From: JBGPGW01 sp046349515
Lineage (GTDB): Bacteria; Pseudomonadota; Alphaproteobacteria; CADEGL01
Direction of reading: 5' to 3'
Assembly (NCBI GenBank): GCA_046349515.1
Contig: JAXMCE010000001.1
Location: 542,170 to 606,169, forward strand
Length of the DNA stretch: 64,000 bases
Shown here: positions 18,283 to 26,834 of the stretch, one piece after another
Layout of the letters: every line of letters begins with the position of its first letter
Position numbering within the stretch: the stretch's first letter is position 1
Made by a program: the position numbers and the translations under genes
The notes under the pieces: generated by a model
Seen by the model: only the letters and a program-made list of their open reading frames with translations
What the model was told of the DNA's origin: nothing
Databases searched by the model: none

Positions 18283-19239
18283 CTATCGCCGCTTGCTTCG
18301 CGCGAGAGCCGCGATGCAGAGAATTTCGAACATGAGGTTCGCCGCGTTGATCGCCGTGTGGCCGGCGGGATCGAGAGGTGGGGAGACTTCGCACACGTCG
18401 CCGCCGACGACGTCAAGCCCCGCGAGGCCGCGGATCACCACTTGCGCGTCGCGCATCGAGAGGCCGCCCGGCTCGGGCGCGCCCGTCCCCGGACAATGCA
18501 CGGGATCGAGGCCATCGACGTCGAAGGTCACATAGACGGGGGCGTCGCCGACGATGCGCCGCACCTCGGCCACGACGCGCTCCCGCCCCAACGATTCGAA
18601 CTCGTCCATGCCGATGATGCGCACGCCCTGCGCCTTCGCCCAGACGAGATCGTCCTCGGCGAAGAGCGTGCCGCGGATGCCGATCTGCACGAGCTTCTTC
18701 GGATCGGCCAATCCTTCCTCGATGAGGCGCCGGAACGGCGTCGCGTTGTTGACCTTCTGGCCGTAGAGCGTGTCCCAGGTGTCGCTGTGCGCGTCGAAAT
18801 GCACCATGGCGAAGGGACGGCTCTTGGAGCCGATGGCGCGAACGACCGGCAGCGGCACGGTATGGTCGCCACCCGCCGCGATCGGCACGACGCCCTTGGC
18901 ATGGAGATCGCGGAAGAACGCCTCCGCCATCTCGATGCTTGCCAGCGCGTCGAGCGGATTGATGGGCGTGTCGCCGACATCGGCGATCCGGCACAGCTTG
19001 AAAGGGGCGACGCCCGTGGCCCCGTTCACTTGGCGGATGAGGCGCGACATCTCGCGAATCTGCGCGGGCCCGTGCCGCGCCCCGGCCCGGTTAGTCGAGC
19101 CGAGATCGAAGGGCACGCCGACGAGCGCGATGTCGAGGCCCGCGGCATCCTTCGCCACCGGCGCGCGCATGAAGCTCGCGCGCTCGGCAAAGCGCGGGGT
19201 CACGAAGGAATCGATGGGTCGGGTGCTGTCGACGGTCAT
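18283..19239 (-). CDS. Agmatinase/guanidino-acid ureohydrolase
   Basis: A 318-residue binuclear manganese ureohydrolase. All six expected metal ligands are present: His126 (GGDHT), Asp149, His151 and Asp153 (FDAHSD), and Asp240 and Asp242 (FDVDGLDP). The family hydrolyses agmatine, guanidinobutyrate or guanidinopropionate to urea plus the amine; sequence alone does not decide among them. ATG 19239 has GAGGA eight bases upstream. An alternative GTG at 19284 overlaps the upstream stop. Its class III aminotransferase neighbour favours a guanidino acid over agmatine. Confidence 0.9.
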   Translation of the reverse strand: MTVDSTRPIDSFVTPRFAERASFMRAPVAKDAAGLDIALVGVPFDLGSTNRAGARHGPAQIREMSRLIRQVNGATGVAPFKLCRIADVGDTPINPLDALASIEMAEAFFRDLHAKGVVPIAAGGDHTVPLPVVRAIGSKSRPFAMVHFDAHSDTWDTLYGQKVNNATPFRRLIEEGLADPKKLVQIGIRGTLFAEDDLVWAKAQGVRIIGMDEFESLGRERVVAEVRRIVGDAPVYVTFDVDGLDPVHCPGTGAPEPGGLSMRDAQVVIRGLAGLDVVGGDVCEVSPPLDPAGHTAINAANLMFEILCIAALARSKRR

Positions 19240-19280
19240 GGCTCGATCCTCGCTGAAGACATCCGTATTATCGACCAACG

Positions 19281-20222
19281 TCACTCCGCCGCGGCGAGCG
19301 CGGCGCGCTCATCGGCGGGCAAGTGGCTCAAGGCCTGGGCCACGAAGTCGTGGCCGATCGCACTCCCCCACGCGCCGGTCAACGCGCGCGTCACCGGACC
19401 CGGCACAGCGCGGCTCAGCGTCCGGCCATTGATGCTCCGGACCGGCAGCAGACAGTAGCTCGTGCCGGTGATGAAGGCTTCCTCGGCGTTGGCGATATCG
19501 AACAGCGAGAGGCGGGCGGAACGGCACGGAAGGCCGAGCGAGGCGGCCAATTCCATCACGGTTCGGCGCGAGATGCCGTGAAGCACCGCCCCGTCATCCG
19601 CCGTCAGCACGGTTCCGCCGACGACCGCGAAGAAGTTGGCGCCCGTGCTCTCCGAGACATAGCCCTCGGTATCGAGGAGGAGTGCATAGGCCGACGGGTC
19701 GATCGCCGCGACCTCCTGCTCCGCGAGGTTCTGCGTCATGCGGCTCGCGGTCTTCATGCGGGGATCGAGCGCCTCAACCGGAACCGCGCGCACGCTCGGC
19801 ACGATCATCGGGATGCCGAGCCTGTAGGCCTTGGCGAAGCTCGCGAAGGGAAGCCGGTCGGTCGTGACGACGACCGTCGGTCCGCCCACGCCTGCCCCGC
19901 CCACGCGCTTCACCGCGCCGCGCGTGACAAACTGCCGGACCCAGAGATCGTCGTTGGGCGCGATGAGGGCGAGGTTGCGCTCGACGACCTCGAGCGTGAT
20001 GCGCTCGAGCGCATCCATCGAGAGGCCGGGATCGATGCGCGCGTAAGCGAGCGATTGCCACAGACGCTCGAGATGGTCGCGGAATTTGTAAGGACGATGG
20101 CGCACGGTCCGCGCAGTGTCGAAAACCGTATCGGCGAAGCGGAAGCCGCGATCGAAGATCGAGATGCCGGCCTGCGCCTCCGCCACGAAGGCGCCGTTCA
20201 CATAAGCCACCGGTTCGTTCAA
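19281..20222 (-). CDS. Class IV PLP aminotransferase
   Basis: A 313-residue fold-type IV enzyme (branched-chain, D-amino acid or 4-amino-4-deoxychorismate lyase superfamily). Seen: GISIFDRGFRFADTVFDT, TRGAVKRVGGAGVGGP, QNLAEQEVAAIDPSAYALLLD, YVSESTGANFFAVVGG and GISRRTVMELA. Start: an ATG exists at 20243 with no SD, but the sequence after it contains GGGGGAGG five bases before a TTG at 20222, which is the likelier start. It heads the minus-strand catabolic run. It is distinct from the ilvE-like gene at 59708. The substrate is not determinable. Confidence 0.85.
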   Translation of the reverse strand: MNEPVAYVNGAFVAEAQAGISIFDRGFRFADTVFDTARTVRHRPYKFRDHLERLWQSLAYARIDPGLSMDALERITLEVVERNLALIAPNDDLWVRQFVTRGAVKRVGGAGVGGPTVVVTTDRLPFASFAKAYRLGIPMIVPSVRAVPVEALDPRMKTASRMTQNLAEQEVAAIDPSAYALLLDTEGYVSESTGANFFAVVGGTVLTADDGAVLHGISRRTVMELAASLGLPCRSARLSLFDIANAEEAFITGTSYCLLPVRSINGRTLSRAVPGPVTRALTGAWGSAIGHDFVAQALSHLPADERAALAAAE

Positions 20223-20517
20223 TCGCGCCTCCCCCGAACACATCGCGCATGGCCGCGGACGCCTGCCCGTTCGCAGGTTCCTCCGTCAATAAGAGCACTC
20301 CACGGTGCCGCCAGCAATGTGATCCCGCATGGATGGTAACGCAGGACGATCGTCCGATTCCCGGCATGCGGATCACGGTGCAATGCCAGGTGGCTTCCCT
20401 GGCCGCGCGCGAAGACAGGCTCGCCCGACGTGGGGATTGCCCAGTCATACTTGCCGGTTGTGCTCTGCGGCCGCGGGCGTGATAGTCGAATGCGCGCGGT
20501 TCCACTCGTTGAGGTGC
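20223..20517. other. Divergent intergenic gap, nothing recognised
   Basis: About 295 bp between the class IV aminotransferase and the zinc-type dehydrogenase genes. A 77-codon frame (20249-20482, plus) shows no family resemblance and composition typical of chance. Promoters for the two divergent genes must lie here, but no clear -35/-10 pair or operator is visible. Confidence 0.5.
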
Positions 20518-21645
20518 ATGAAGAGCGTTCACATGCCGACCCTTCCCTCCCACATGCGCGCGATCGTGACGACCGGCCATGGCGGGCTCGATCGGCTCGT
20601 CTACCGCGAGGACGTGCCGGTGCCGGTGGCCGGCCCGGGCCAGGTCCTCATCGAGGTGGGGGCTTGCGGCCTCAATAACACCGACCTCAATACCCGCACC
20701 GGCTGGTACGCCTCGACGGTCAAGAGCGGCATGACCGAGGAAATCGGCACGCGCGGCGTCGCTTCCGAGACCCTGGCGGCCTGGAGCGGCGCGCCCGTCA
20801 AGTTCCCGATCATCCAGGGCGCGGACGCGGTCGGCCGGATCGTCGCGGTCGGCCCGGGCGCCTCGCATCTTCGCATCGGCGAGCGGGTCATGGTCGATCC
20901 CTGCGTGCGCGATCCGAAGCGCCCGGCCCGCGCGCGCAGCACGGCCTATATCGGCAGCGAGATCGGCGGCGGCTACGCGGAATACGCCGCCGTTCCCGCG
21001 TCCAACGCCTTTCGCGTGGTGAGCAGCCTCAGCGACGCCGAGCTCGCCACCTTCGCCTGCTCCTACTCGACCGCGGAGGAGATGCTGACGCGCGTCCGGC
21101 TCGAGGCGGGCGAAACCATCCTCGTTACAGGCGCCTCGGGCGGTGTCGGCTCAGCGCACCTTCAGCTCGCGAAGCTGCGCGGCGCGCGGATCATCGCGGT
21201 CGCGGGAGCCGCGAAGGAAGCACGCATCCGTACTCTCGGCGCTGATCACGTCATCCCGCGCGAGCGGCGCGACCTCGCCGCCGCAGTGCGAGAGCTAGTC
21301 GGGTCCGAAGGCGTCGACGTCGTGGCGGACGTGGTCGGGGGCGAGCAGTTCATCGACATGCTGCGCGTCTTGCGCCGCGGCGGGCGATACGTGAGTGCGG
21401 GCGCCATCGCCGGCCCGGTGCCGTCGATCGACCTCCGCGACCTCATCTACAAGGACCTCGAGATGCACGGCGTCGCCAACCCGGAGGAGGAGACCTTCCG
21501 ACGGCTCGTCCGGCTGATCGAGGCGGGCGACATCAAGCCGCTTCTCGAACGCACCTATCCGCTCGAGAGACTTCGCGAGGCGCAGGCGGACTTCATGAAG
21601 AAGGCCCATGTGGGCAATCTGGTCATCGCCATCAGGGCGAGCTGA
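20518..21645 (+). CDS. Medium-chain (MDR) alcohol dehydrogenase/quinone reductase-like protein
   Basis: A 375-residue MDR protein. The N-terminal GroES-like part contains VEVGACGLNNTDLNTRTGWY and GADAVGRIVAVG, and the Rossmann motif is VTGASGGVGSAHLQLAKLRGA near residue 200. The canonical Cys-His-Glu catalytic zinc set is not clearly kept, so it may be a zinc-free enoyl/quinone reductase type. Start: ATG 20518 after GAGG; downstream ATGs at 20533 and 20554 are possible, since conserved sequence starts at MRAIVTTGHGG. The frame extends upstream without homology. Confidence 0.87.
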   Translation: MKSVHMPTLPSHMRAIVTTGHGGLDRLVYREDVPVPVAGPGQVLIEVGACGLNNTDLNTRTGWYASTVKSGMTEEIGTRGVASETLAAWSGAPVKFPIIQGADAVGRIVAVGPGASHLRIGERVMVDPCVRDPKRPARARSTAYIGSEIGGGYAEYAAVPASNAFRVVSSLSDAELATFACSYSTAEEMLTRVRLEAGETILVTGASGGVGSAHLQLAKLRGARIIAVAGAAKEARIRTLGADHVIPRERRDLAAAVRELVGSEGVDVVADVVGGEQFIDMLRVLRRGGRYVSAGAIAGPVPSIDLRDLIYKDLEMHGVANPEEETFRRLVRLIEAGDIKPLLERTYPLERLREAQADFMKKAHVGNLVIAIRAS

Positions 21646-21678
21646 GGTCGGACGAATTCCTCCGCTCTACGCCGACGG

Positions 21679-22239
21679 TCATCGCCGAAGGTTTGTCTCG
21701 ATCCAGTCGGCGAAGGTCGTCATGAATTGCCCGAGAAACTTGCGCGTGCCGTCGTTCGAGATCTGCCCCTTCTCGTCGAAGAGCTTGTCGGCGCCGCCGA
21801 TGTAGGCTTCCGGCTGCTGCAGGATCGGCACGTTGAGGAAGACGAGCGATTGGCGGAGGTGGTGGTTGGCGCCGAACCCGCCGATGGCTCCCGGTGAGAC
21901 CGAGACGATCGCCCCCGGCTTGCCGTTCCAGACGCTTTTGCCATAGGGCCGCGAGGCGACGTCGAGCGCGTTCTTCAACGCCGCGGGTACCGAGCGGTTG
22001 TATTCCGGGGTGACGAACAGGACCGCATCGGCCGCTTTCACGCGCTCGCGGAAGGCGGTCCAGGGCGCCGGCGGCGTTTCGTCCAGATCCTGGTTGTAGA
22101 GAGGGAGCTGGCCGATCTCGAGGACGCCGAGCTTCAGCGATGGCGGCGCCAAACCGATGAGCGCATTGGCCATCTTGCGATTGATCGAATCCTTCCGAAG
22201 GCTTCCAACCAAGACAGCGACATCGCGGACGGTGGCCAT
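21679..22239 (-). CDS. NADPH-dependent FMN reductase
   Basis: A 186-residue flavodoxin-fold quinone/azo/chromate reductase (PF03358). Seen: the FMN phosphate loop GSLRKDSINRKMA, the TPEYNRSVPAALKNALD signature and SVSPGAIGGFGANHHLRQ. It reduces FMN or quinones at the expense of NADPH and is usually linked to redox stress. SD GAGGAG lies eight bases before the ATG. It is convergent with the dehydrogenase and divergent from the Fe-S protein gene. Confidence 0.92.
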   Translation of the reverse strand: MATVRDVAVLVGSLRKDSINRKMANALIGLAPPSLKLGVLEIGQLPLYNQDLDETPPAPWTAFRERVKAADAVLFVTPEYNRSVPAALKNALDVASRPYGKSVWNGKPGAIVSVSPGAIGGFGANHHLRQSLVFLNVPILQQPEAYIGGADKLFDEKGQISNDGTRKFLGQFMTTFADWIETNLRR

Positions 22240-22436
22240 GGCAGATCTCCTCTATTGGGCGCGTGGTTCGACGGAAGGCCGGCCGCCCGGGACAGCTGGG
22301 CGTCACAGCTGGGCGTCGCGGCGGGAACGCCTTGGCCCGTCATCTAGTCTGCCGGTGGCCGCGCGCAAGGGACCCCTCCCGGCTGGCATTCGCGCCGCGG
22401 TCGCGTACAATCGGCCGTCGCGAGAGAGGAAAGCCC

Positions 22437-23645
22437 ATGCACAGTTTTCCCACCTCCGAGGTGACGAAGTTCAAGGTCTTCCCCCGCGCCCATGAGGTGC
22501 AGCCCCGGCGCGAGCCCCGGCGCTCGCCCGCTGTCGGCCCCGAGGACGTGCCCGAGAATCTCAAGAGCGTGCCGGGCTCGCCCCGCGACAAGGCGCAGGA
22601 AAATTTTTTCGGGCGCCACTTCCCCGAGCCCAATTTCAAGATGGGACGGCTGACCGAGACCTACCACAAGGTGGTCGAGGCAGCGCCGGGGAAGGTGGGC
22701 GAGACCTATCGCATCCTCGTCGAGAAATACGGCGATCTCATCCCGCGCGTGAACGCGGCGGCCTACGGCTATCACGAGCTGCCCGCCGCGCCCGCGATCG
22801 ATCCCTCGCCCGACTTGACGGACGCGATCCGCGCGACAGCGCTCGAGGCCGGCGTCGACCTCGTCGGTTTCACGCGCTTCGACCGCAAATACGTGACCGC
22901 CGAGACGAAGGAGATGGCGCAGTTCCGGAACGTCATCGTTCTCTGCCGCGCCTTCGATTGGGAGACGACCCATCGCGTGCCGAGCGTCGACTGGGACGTC
23001 CATTCCTACGACACGAGTCTCGCGCTCAGTCTCGCCGCGCTCGAGCTCGCCGGCTTCATCCGCTCGAAGGGCTACGGCGTGCAATTCATCGCGGGCACCG
23101 GCCTGCCCGGCGAGAAGATGATCGCACCCATCCTGCCCTACGCGATCGAGGCAGGGCTCGGGCAGATGGGGGCGAACGGCACGATGCTCACGCCCGAATT
23201 CGGCAGTCGCGTGCGGGTCATGGGACTTTCGACCGATGCGCCCGTGACGCACGGCAAGCCCGTCGATCTCGGCGTCAACATCCTTTGCGAGAAATGCCAG
23301 GTCTGCGTCAACCGCTGCCCGGGGCGGGCGCTCTCGAAGATCAAGGTCAATTGGCACGGCGTGACGAAATACAAGGTCGTCGCGGACCGGTGCCTGCCGA
23401 TCCTGCGTTTCGCCGAGTGCAACATTTGCACCAAGGTCTGTCCGGTCCATCACTATGGGCTCAAGGCCGTGCTCGATCACTACCGCACGACGGATGGCGA
23501 GATTCTCGGCAAGGGCACGTCCGATCTCGAGACCTACGCCCTCTTCGAGAAGGGCGAGTTCGGACCGGGCGCGCTGCCGCGTTTCGAGGTCAAGGAAGGC
23601 GGCAAAGGCCTCATGCGTATGGCGAAGGAACTCGACCTCGCCTAG
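22437..23645 (+). CDS. Reductive-dehalogenase/QueG-like double 4Fe-4S protein
   Basis: A 402-residue protein with a QueG/reductive-dehalogenase-like corrinoid-binding core (YDTSLALSLAALELAGFIR; AGLGQMGANGTMLTPEFGSR at 239-258). A double ferredoxin segment follows: Cys284, 287, 290 and 294, then Cys319, 328, 331 and 335. The PEFGSRVR text is closer to respiratory RdhA than to epoxyqueuosine reductase. There is no Tat signal, membrane anchor gene or maturation gene beside it, so a cytosolic, non-respiratory role is likely. ATG 22437 follows GAGAGGA. The substrate is unknown. Confidence 0.8.
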   Translation: MHSFPTSEVTKFKVFPRAHEVQPRREPRRSPAVGPEDVPENLKSVPGSPRDKAQENFFGRHFPEPNFKMGRLTETYHKVVEAAPGKVGETYRILVEKYGDLIPRVNAAAYGYHELPAAPAIDPSPDLTDAIRATALEAGVDLVGFTRFDRKYVTAETKEMAQFRNVIVLCRAFDWETTHRVPSVDWDVHSYDTSLALSLAALELAGFIRSKGYGVQFIAGTGLPGEKMIAPILPYAIEAGLGQMGANGTMLTPEFGSRVRVMGLSTDAPVTHGKPVDLGVNILCEKCQVCVNRCPGRALSKIKVNWHGVTKYKVVADRCLPILRFAECNICTKVCPVHHYGLKAVLDHYRTTDGEILGKGTSDLETYALFEKGEFGPGALPRFEVKEGGKGLMRMAKELDLA

Positions 23646-23764
23646 CTCAACGGTCGCGAGGCAGCCTCGATGAGCCCTGCGGTACCGGCATGGCTCCATG
23701 CGGGGCCCCGGTGCGGACCGCGCGCCGGTGGCCTTGAGCGCCGCCGCCTAGTATAAGCCCCGCC

Positions 23765-24667
23765 ATGACCGATGCCGCCCTCGCGACGCAACGCGCCGTC
23801 CGCGTCGCCCTTCTCCTTCTCGTGCTCAGCACCCTCTCGGTCGGCATCTCCGGCACCTTCGTGCGCCTGTCCGAGACCGGGCCGACAGCGACGGCGTTCT
23901 GGCGCATGGCCCTCGCGATTCCGGCGATGGGCGTCCTCATGGCGCTCGAAGGGCGGCGCACAGGCACGGCGCCCGTGCGCCCGAGTGCTGGATGGGACTA
24001 CTTCCTCCTGGCCGCGGCGGGCGTCGTCTTCGGCTACGAGATGGGCGTCTGGCACATCGGCCTCATGATGACCTCGGTCGCCAACGCGACGTTGCTCAGC
24101 AATTGCTCGCCGATCCTCGTGGCCCTCGGCACCTGGCTCGTCCTCCGCCAGCCGCTCTCGCGCACCTTTCTTCTCGGCATGACGATCGCGCTCAGCGGAG
24201 CGGGAATCCTCATGGGCGAGGACTTCAGTTTGAGCCTCAACCAAGTCTACGGCGATGCGCTGGCCGTCGTGGCGGCGATGCTCTGGGGGCTCTACATCCT
24301 CATCGTCGCGCGGCTGCGCGTCCGCTTCGGCGCACCCGTCATCATGCTCTGGACCTGCGTTTTCGCCTCGCTCGCTCTCCTGCCGTTTCCCTTCATCCTC
24401 GACGAGACGTTTCTTCCCTCGAGCCTCGCGGGATGGGCCATCGTTCTCTCCCTTGCCCTCGTCTGCCAGGCCGCGGGCCAGACCTTGCTGACGGCCGCGC
24501 TCGCGCACCTGCCGGCGACTTTCTCCTCGGTCGCCTTCCTCATGGTGCCGTTCAACGCGGCGCTCATCGCCTGGCTCGTGCTGGGCGAACCGGTGCGCCC
24601 GCTCCAGGCCTTGGGCGCGGTCGTCGTCCTTGCCGGCGTCGTGCTGGCCCGGCGCGGCACGCGATGA
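23765..24667 (+). CDS. EamA/DMT-family transporter, copy 1
   Basis: A 300-residue ten-helix inner-membrane transporter made of two EamA halves. Seen: GISGTFVRLSETGPTATAFWRM at the first helix pair and VANATLLSNCSPILVALGTWL in the core. EamA proteins commonly export metabolites or amino acids. Its stop overlaps the next gene's start (ATGA), and the next gene is a close paralogue (same SGxxVRLSExGPTAxAFWRM text), pointing to tandem duplication. The substrate is unknown. Confidence 0.92.
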   Translation: MTDAALATQRAVRVALLLLVLSTLSVGISGTFVRLSETGPTATAFWRMALAIPAMGVLMALEGRRTGTAPVRPSAGWDYFLLAAAGVVFGYEMGVWHIGLMMTSVANATLLSNCSPILVALGTWLVLRQPLSRTFLLGMTIALSGAGILMGEDFSLSLNQVYGDALAVVAAMLWGLYILIVARLRVRFGAPVIMLWTCVFASLALLPFPFILDETFLPSSLAGWAIVLSLALVCQAAGQTLLTAALAHLPATFSSVAFLMVPFNAALIAWLVLGEPVRPLQALGAVVVLAGVVLARRGTR

Positions 24668-25569
24668 CGGTCACGGTCGAACGCGGCGCGCGCAGCAGCG
24701 TCGAGCGCCTGGCCTTCGCTCTCCTCGTGGCCGCAGGCATCGGCATCGGCTTCTCCGGCATCCTCGTGCGTCTCAGCGAGGTCGGGCCGACAGCCTCGGC
24801 CTTCTGGCGCATGATCGTGTCGCTGCCGCCGCTCGCGCTTTGGCTCGCGCGCGAACGCGCCCGGGGCGAGGGACCGCGCCATTCCCTCCGCGACCGCTTC
24901 GCCCTGCCCCTCGCTGGCGTTCTCTACGCCGCGGAGCTCGTCATCTGGCACTGGTCTCTCGGCTTCACCTCGGTCGCGAACGCGACCGTCATCGCCAATG
25001 TCTATCCCGTCTTCGTCACGCTCGGCGCATGGCTCTTCTTCCGCGAACGGGTGAGCGCGCGCTTCCTCATCGGCCTCGGCGTCGCGATCGCGGGCATGGT
25101 CGTGCTGCTCGGCGACAAGCTGCGGCTCGGCACGGGCGGTCTCACGGGCGAGGCGCTCTGCGTCGTGACCTCGGTGTTCTACGGCGGCTATATCCTGGTC
25201 GTCGCGCGGCTGCGCCGCGGGCATTCGGCGGCAACGGTGATGACATGGAGTGCCGCCGTTGCCTCGCTTCTGCTGCTGCCGATGGCGCTGGCCGCCGGCG
25301 AGCGCATCACGCCGCCCGACGCTTCGGGCTGGATCGCGCTTCTCCTTCTTGGCCTCATTTGCCAAGCGGGCTCGCAGGGCGCCATCGCCTATGCGCTCGC
25401 CCATCTGCCGGCCTCGCTCTCGGCCCTCACGCTCCTCATCCAGCCGCTCACCGCTTCCGTGATGGCGTGGCTCATCCTCGATGAGCCCATCGGCGCCTTC
25501 CAGTTCGCGGGCGGCGCCATTCTCCTTCTCGGCATCTTCATCGCGCAGCGGAGCGCGAGGCCGTCATGA
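24664..25569 (+). CDS. EamA/DMT-family transporter, copy 2
   Basis: A 301-residue paralogue of the preceding gene, with GFSGILVRLSEVGPTASAFWRM, VANATVIANVYPVFVTLGAWL and LAHLPASLSALTLLIQPL. It begins at the ATG overlapping the previous stop and ends with a second ATGA overlap into the MFS gene, so all three are translationally coupled. The two copies could work as a heterodimer or on different substrates; nothing in sequence decides this. Confidence 0.92.
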   Translation: MTVTVERGARSSVERLAFALLVAAGIGIGFSGILVRLSEVGPTASAFWRMIVSLPPLALWLARERARGEGPRHSLRDRFALPLAGVLYAAELVIWHWSLGFTSVANATVIANVYPVFVTLGAWLFFRERVSARFLIGLGVAIAGMVVLLGDKLRLGTGGLTGEALCVVTSVFYGGYILVVARLRRGHSAATVMTWSAAVASLLLLPMALAAGERITPPDASGWIALLLLGLICQAGSQGAIAYALAHLPASLSALTLLIQPLTASVMAWLILDEPIGAFQFAGGAILLLGIFIAQRSARPS

Positions 25570-26831
25570 ACCGCGCGCGGGCATGGATCGTCTGGGCACC
25601 CTCGGCGCTGTTCTTCGGCTACGCCTTCTTCCTCCGGGTCTCGCCCTCGGTCATGGCCGGCGACCTCATGCGCGAGTTCGCCGTCGGCGGAGCGCTTCTC
25701 GGCAATCTGGCCGCCTTCTATTTCTATGCCTACGCCTCCATCCAGATTCCCGTGGGCGTGCTCGTCGACAATTTCGGGCCGCGCCGCATCATCACCGCGG
25801 CCGCCCTGGTGACAGCGATCGGCAGCCTCGCCTTCGCGACAGCCGAGAGTCTCGAGGCCGCTTACGCCGGGCGCCTCCTTATCGGCATCGGCGCCGGGTT
25901 CAGCTGGGTGGCGGGCCTCTCCGTCGTCGCGCGCTGGTTTCCACCGCGCCGGTTCGCCTTCGTCAGCGCCGCGAGCAACCTCGTGGGCATGCTCGGCGCG
26001 GCCGCGGCGCAGGCGCCACTCGCCGCCATCGTGGACACGGCCGGCTGGCGCCCGCCCATGATGGGCGCGGCGCTCTTCGGCATCGCCCTTTCGGTGGCCG
26101 CCTGGCTCCTCGTCCGCGACCGGCCCCGACCCGCCGATGGCGCCGCCAGCGCGCCCGCGCGGAAAGCCTTCCTCCACGGTCTCAAGCTCGCCGCATCCAA
26201 CGGCCAGACCTGGCTCATCGCGATTTACTGCGGCGCGGTGATCGCGCCCTTCCTCGGCCTTTCCTCGCTCTGGGGCGTCCCCTACCTCATGCATGCGCAC
26301 GGCTTCGAACGCCCCCGCGCCGCGCTCTTCATGTCGGCCATGATCGCGGGCATGGCGGCGGGCGGCCTTCTCTTCGGCTGGATCTCGGACCGCATCGGAC
26401 GGCGGAAGCCGCTGATGTTCGTCGCCATCATCGGCCAGGCCGCCTCGATCCTCGTCACGTTCTACTGGCAGCCGGTGACGGCCGGGTGGATGTTCCTCCC
26501 CATCGGGGCCATCGGCTTCTTCGCCTCGGGCCTCATCATCGGATTCGCGACGGCGCGCGACGCGAATTCCCCCGAATCCACCGGGGCCGCGACGGGCATG
26601 GTCAACATGGCGGTGATCGGCGGCGGCGCCTTGATCCAGCCGCTCATCGGGCTCATGCTCGACAGCCATTGGGACGGCGGCACGGCAGGCGGCACGCGCG
26701 TGTATTCGATGGACACCTACGAGACGGCATTCCTCACGCTCTTCGGCTCGCTGGCCGTCGCCTTCCTCGCGGCCCTCCTCGTGCGCGAGACCTGGTGCGG
26801 CGAGGCGCCGCGTTCGATCGCGACCCGGTGA
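25566..26831 (+). CDS. MFS transporter
   Basis: A 421-residue 12-helix major-facilitator protein. The N-terminal half has FFLRVSPSVMAGDLM and the loop DNFGPRRIITAAALV; the central GWISDRIGRRKPLM segment is the second A-motif. The type resembles organic-anion or sugar-acid symporters. It is coupled by a 4-bp overlap to the EamA pair and lies 3 bp ahead of hydroxypyruvate isomerase, so uptake of a C2-C3 hydroxy or oxo acid is a reasonable guess. Confidence 0.9.
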   Translation: MNRARAWIVWAPSALFFGYAFFLRVSPSVMAGDLMREFAVGGALLGNLAAFYFYAYASIQIPVGVLVDNFGPRRIITAAALVTAIGSLAFATAESLEAAYAGRLLIGIGAGFSWVAGLSVVARWFPPRRFAFVSAASNLVGMLGAAAAQAPLAAIVDTAGWRPPMMGAALFGIALSVAAWLLVRDRPRPADGAASAPARKAFLHGLKLAASNGQTWLIAIYCGAVIAPFLGLSSLWGVPYLMHAHGFERPRAALFMSAMIAGMAAGGLLFGWISDRIGRRKPLMFVAIIGQAASILVTFYWQPVTAGWMFLPIGAIGFFASGLIIGFATARDANSPESTGAATGMVNMAVIGGGALIQPLIGLMLDSHWDGGTAGGTRVYSMDTYETAFLTLFGSLAVAFLAALLVRETWCGEAPRSIATR

Positions 26832-26834
26832 GCC

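Noticed and set aside
20249..20482. 77-codon plus-strand frame in the divergent gap
   Set aside because: No SD, no recognisable domain, and its composition is that of chance in GC-rich DNA.
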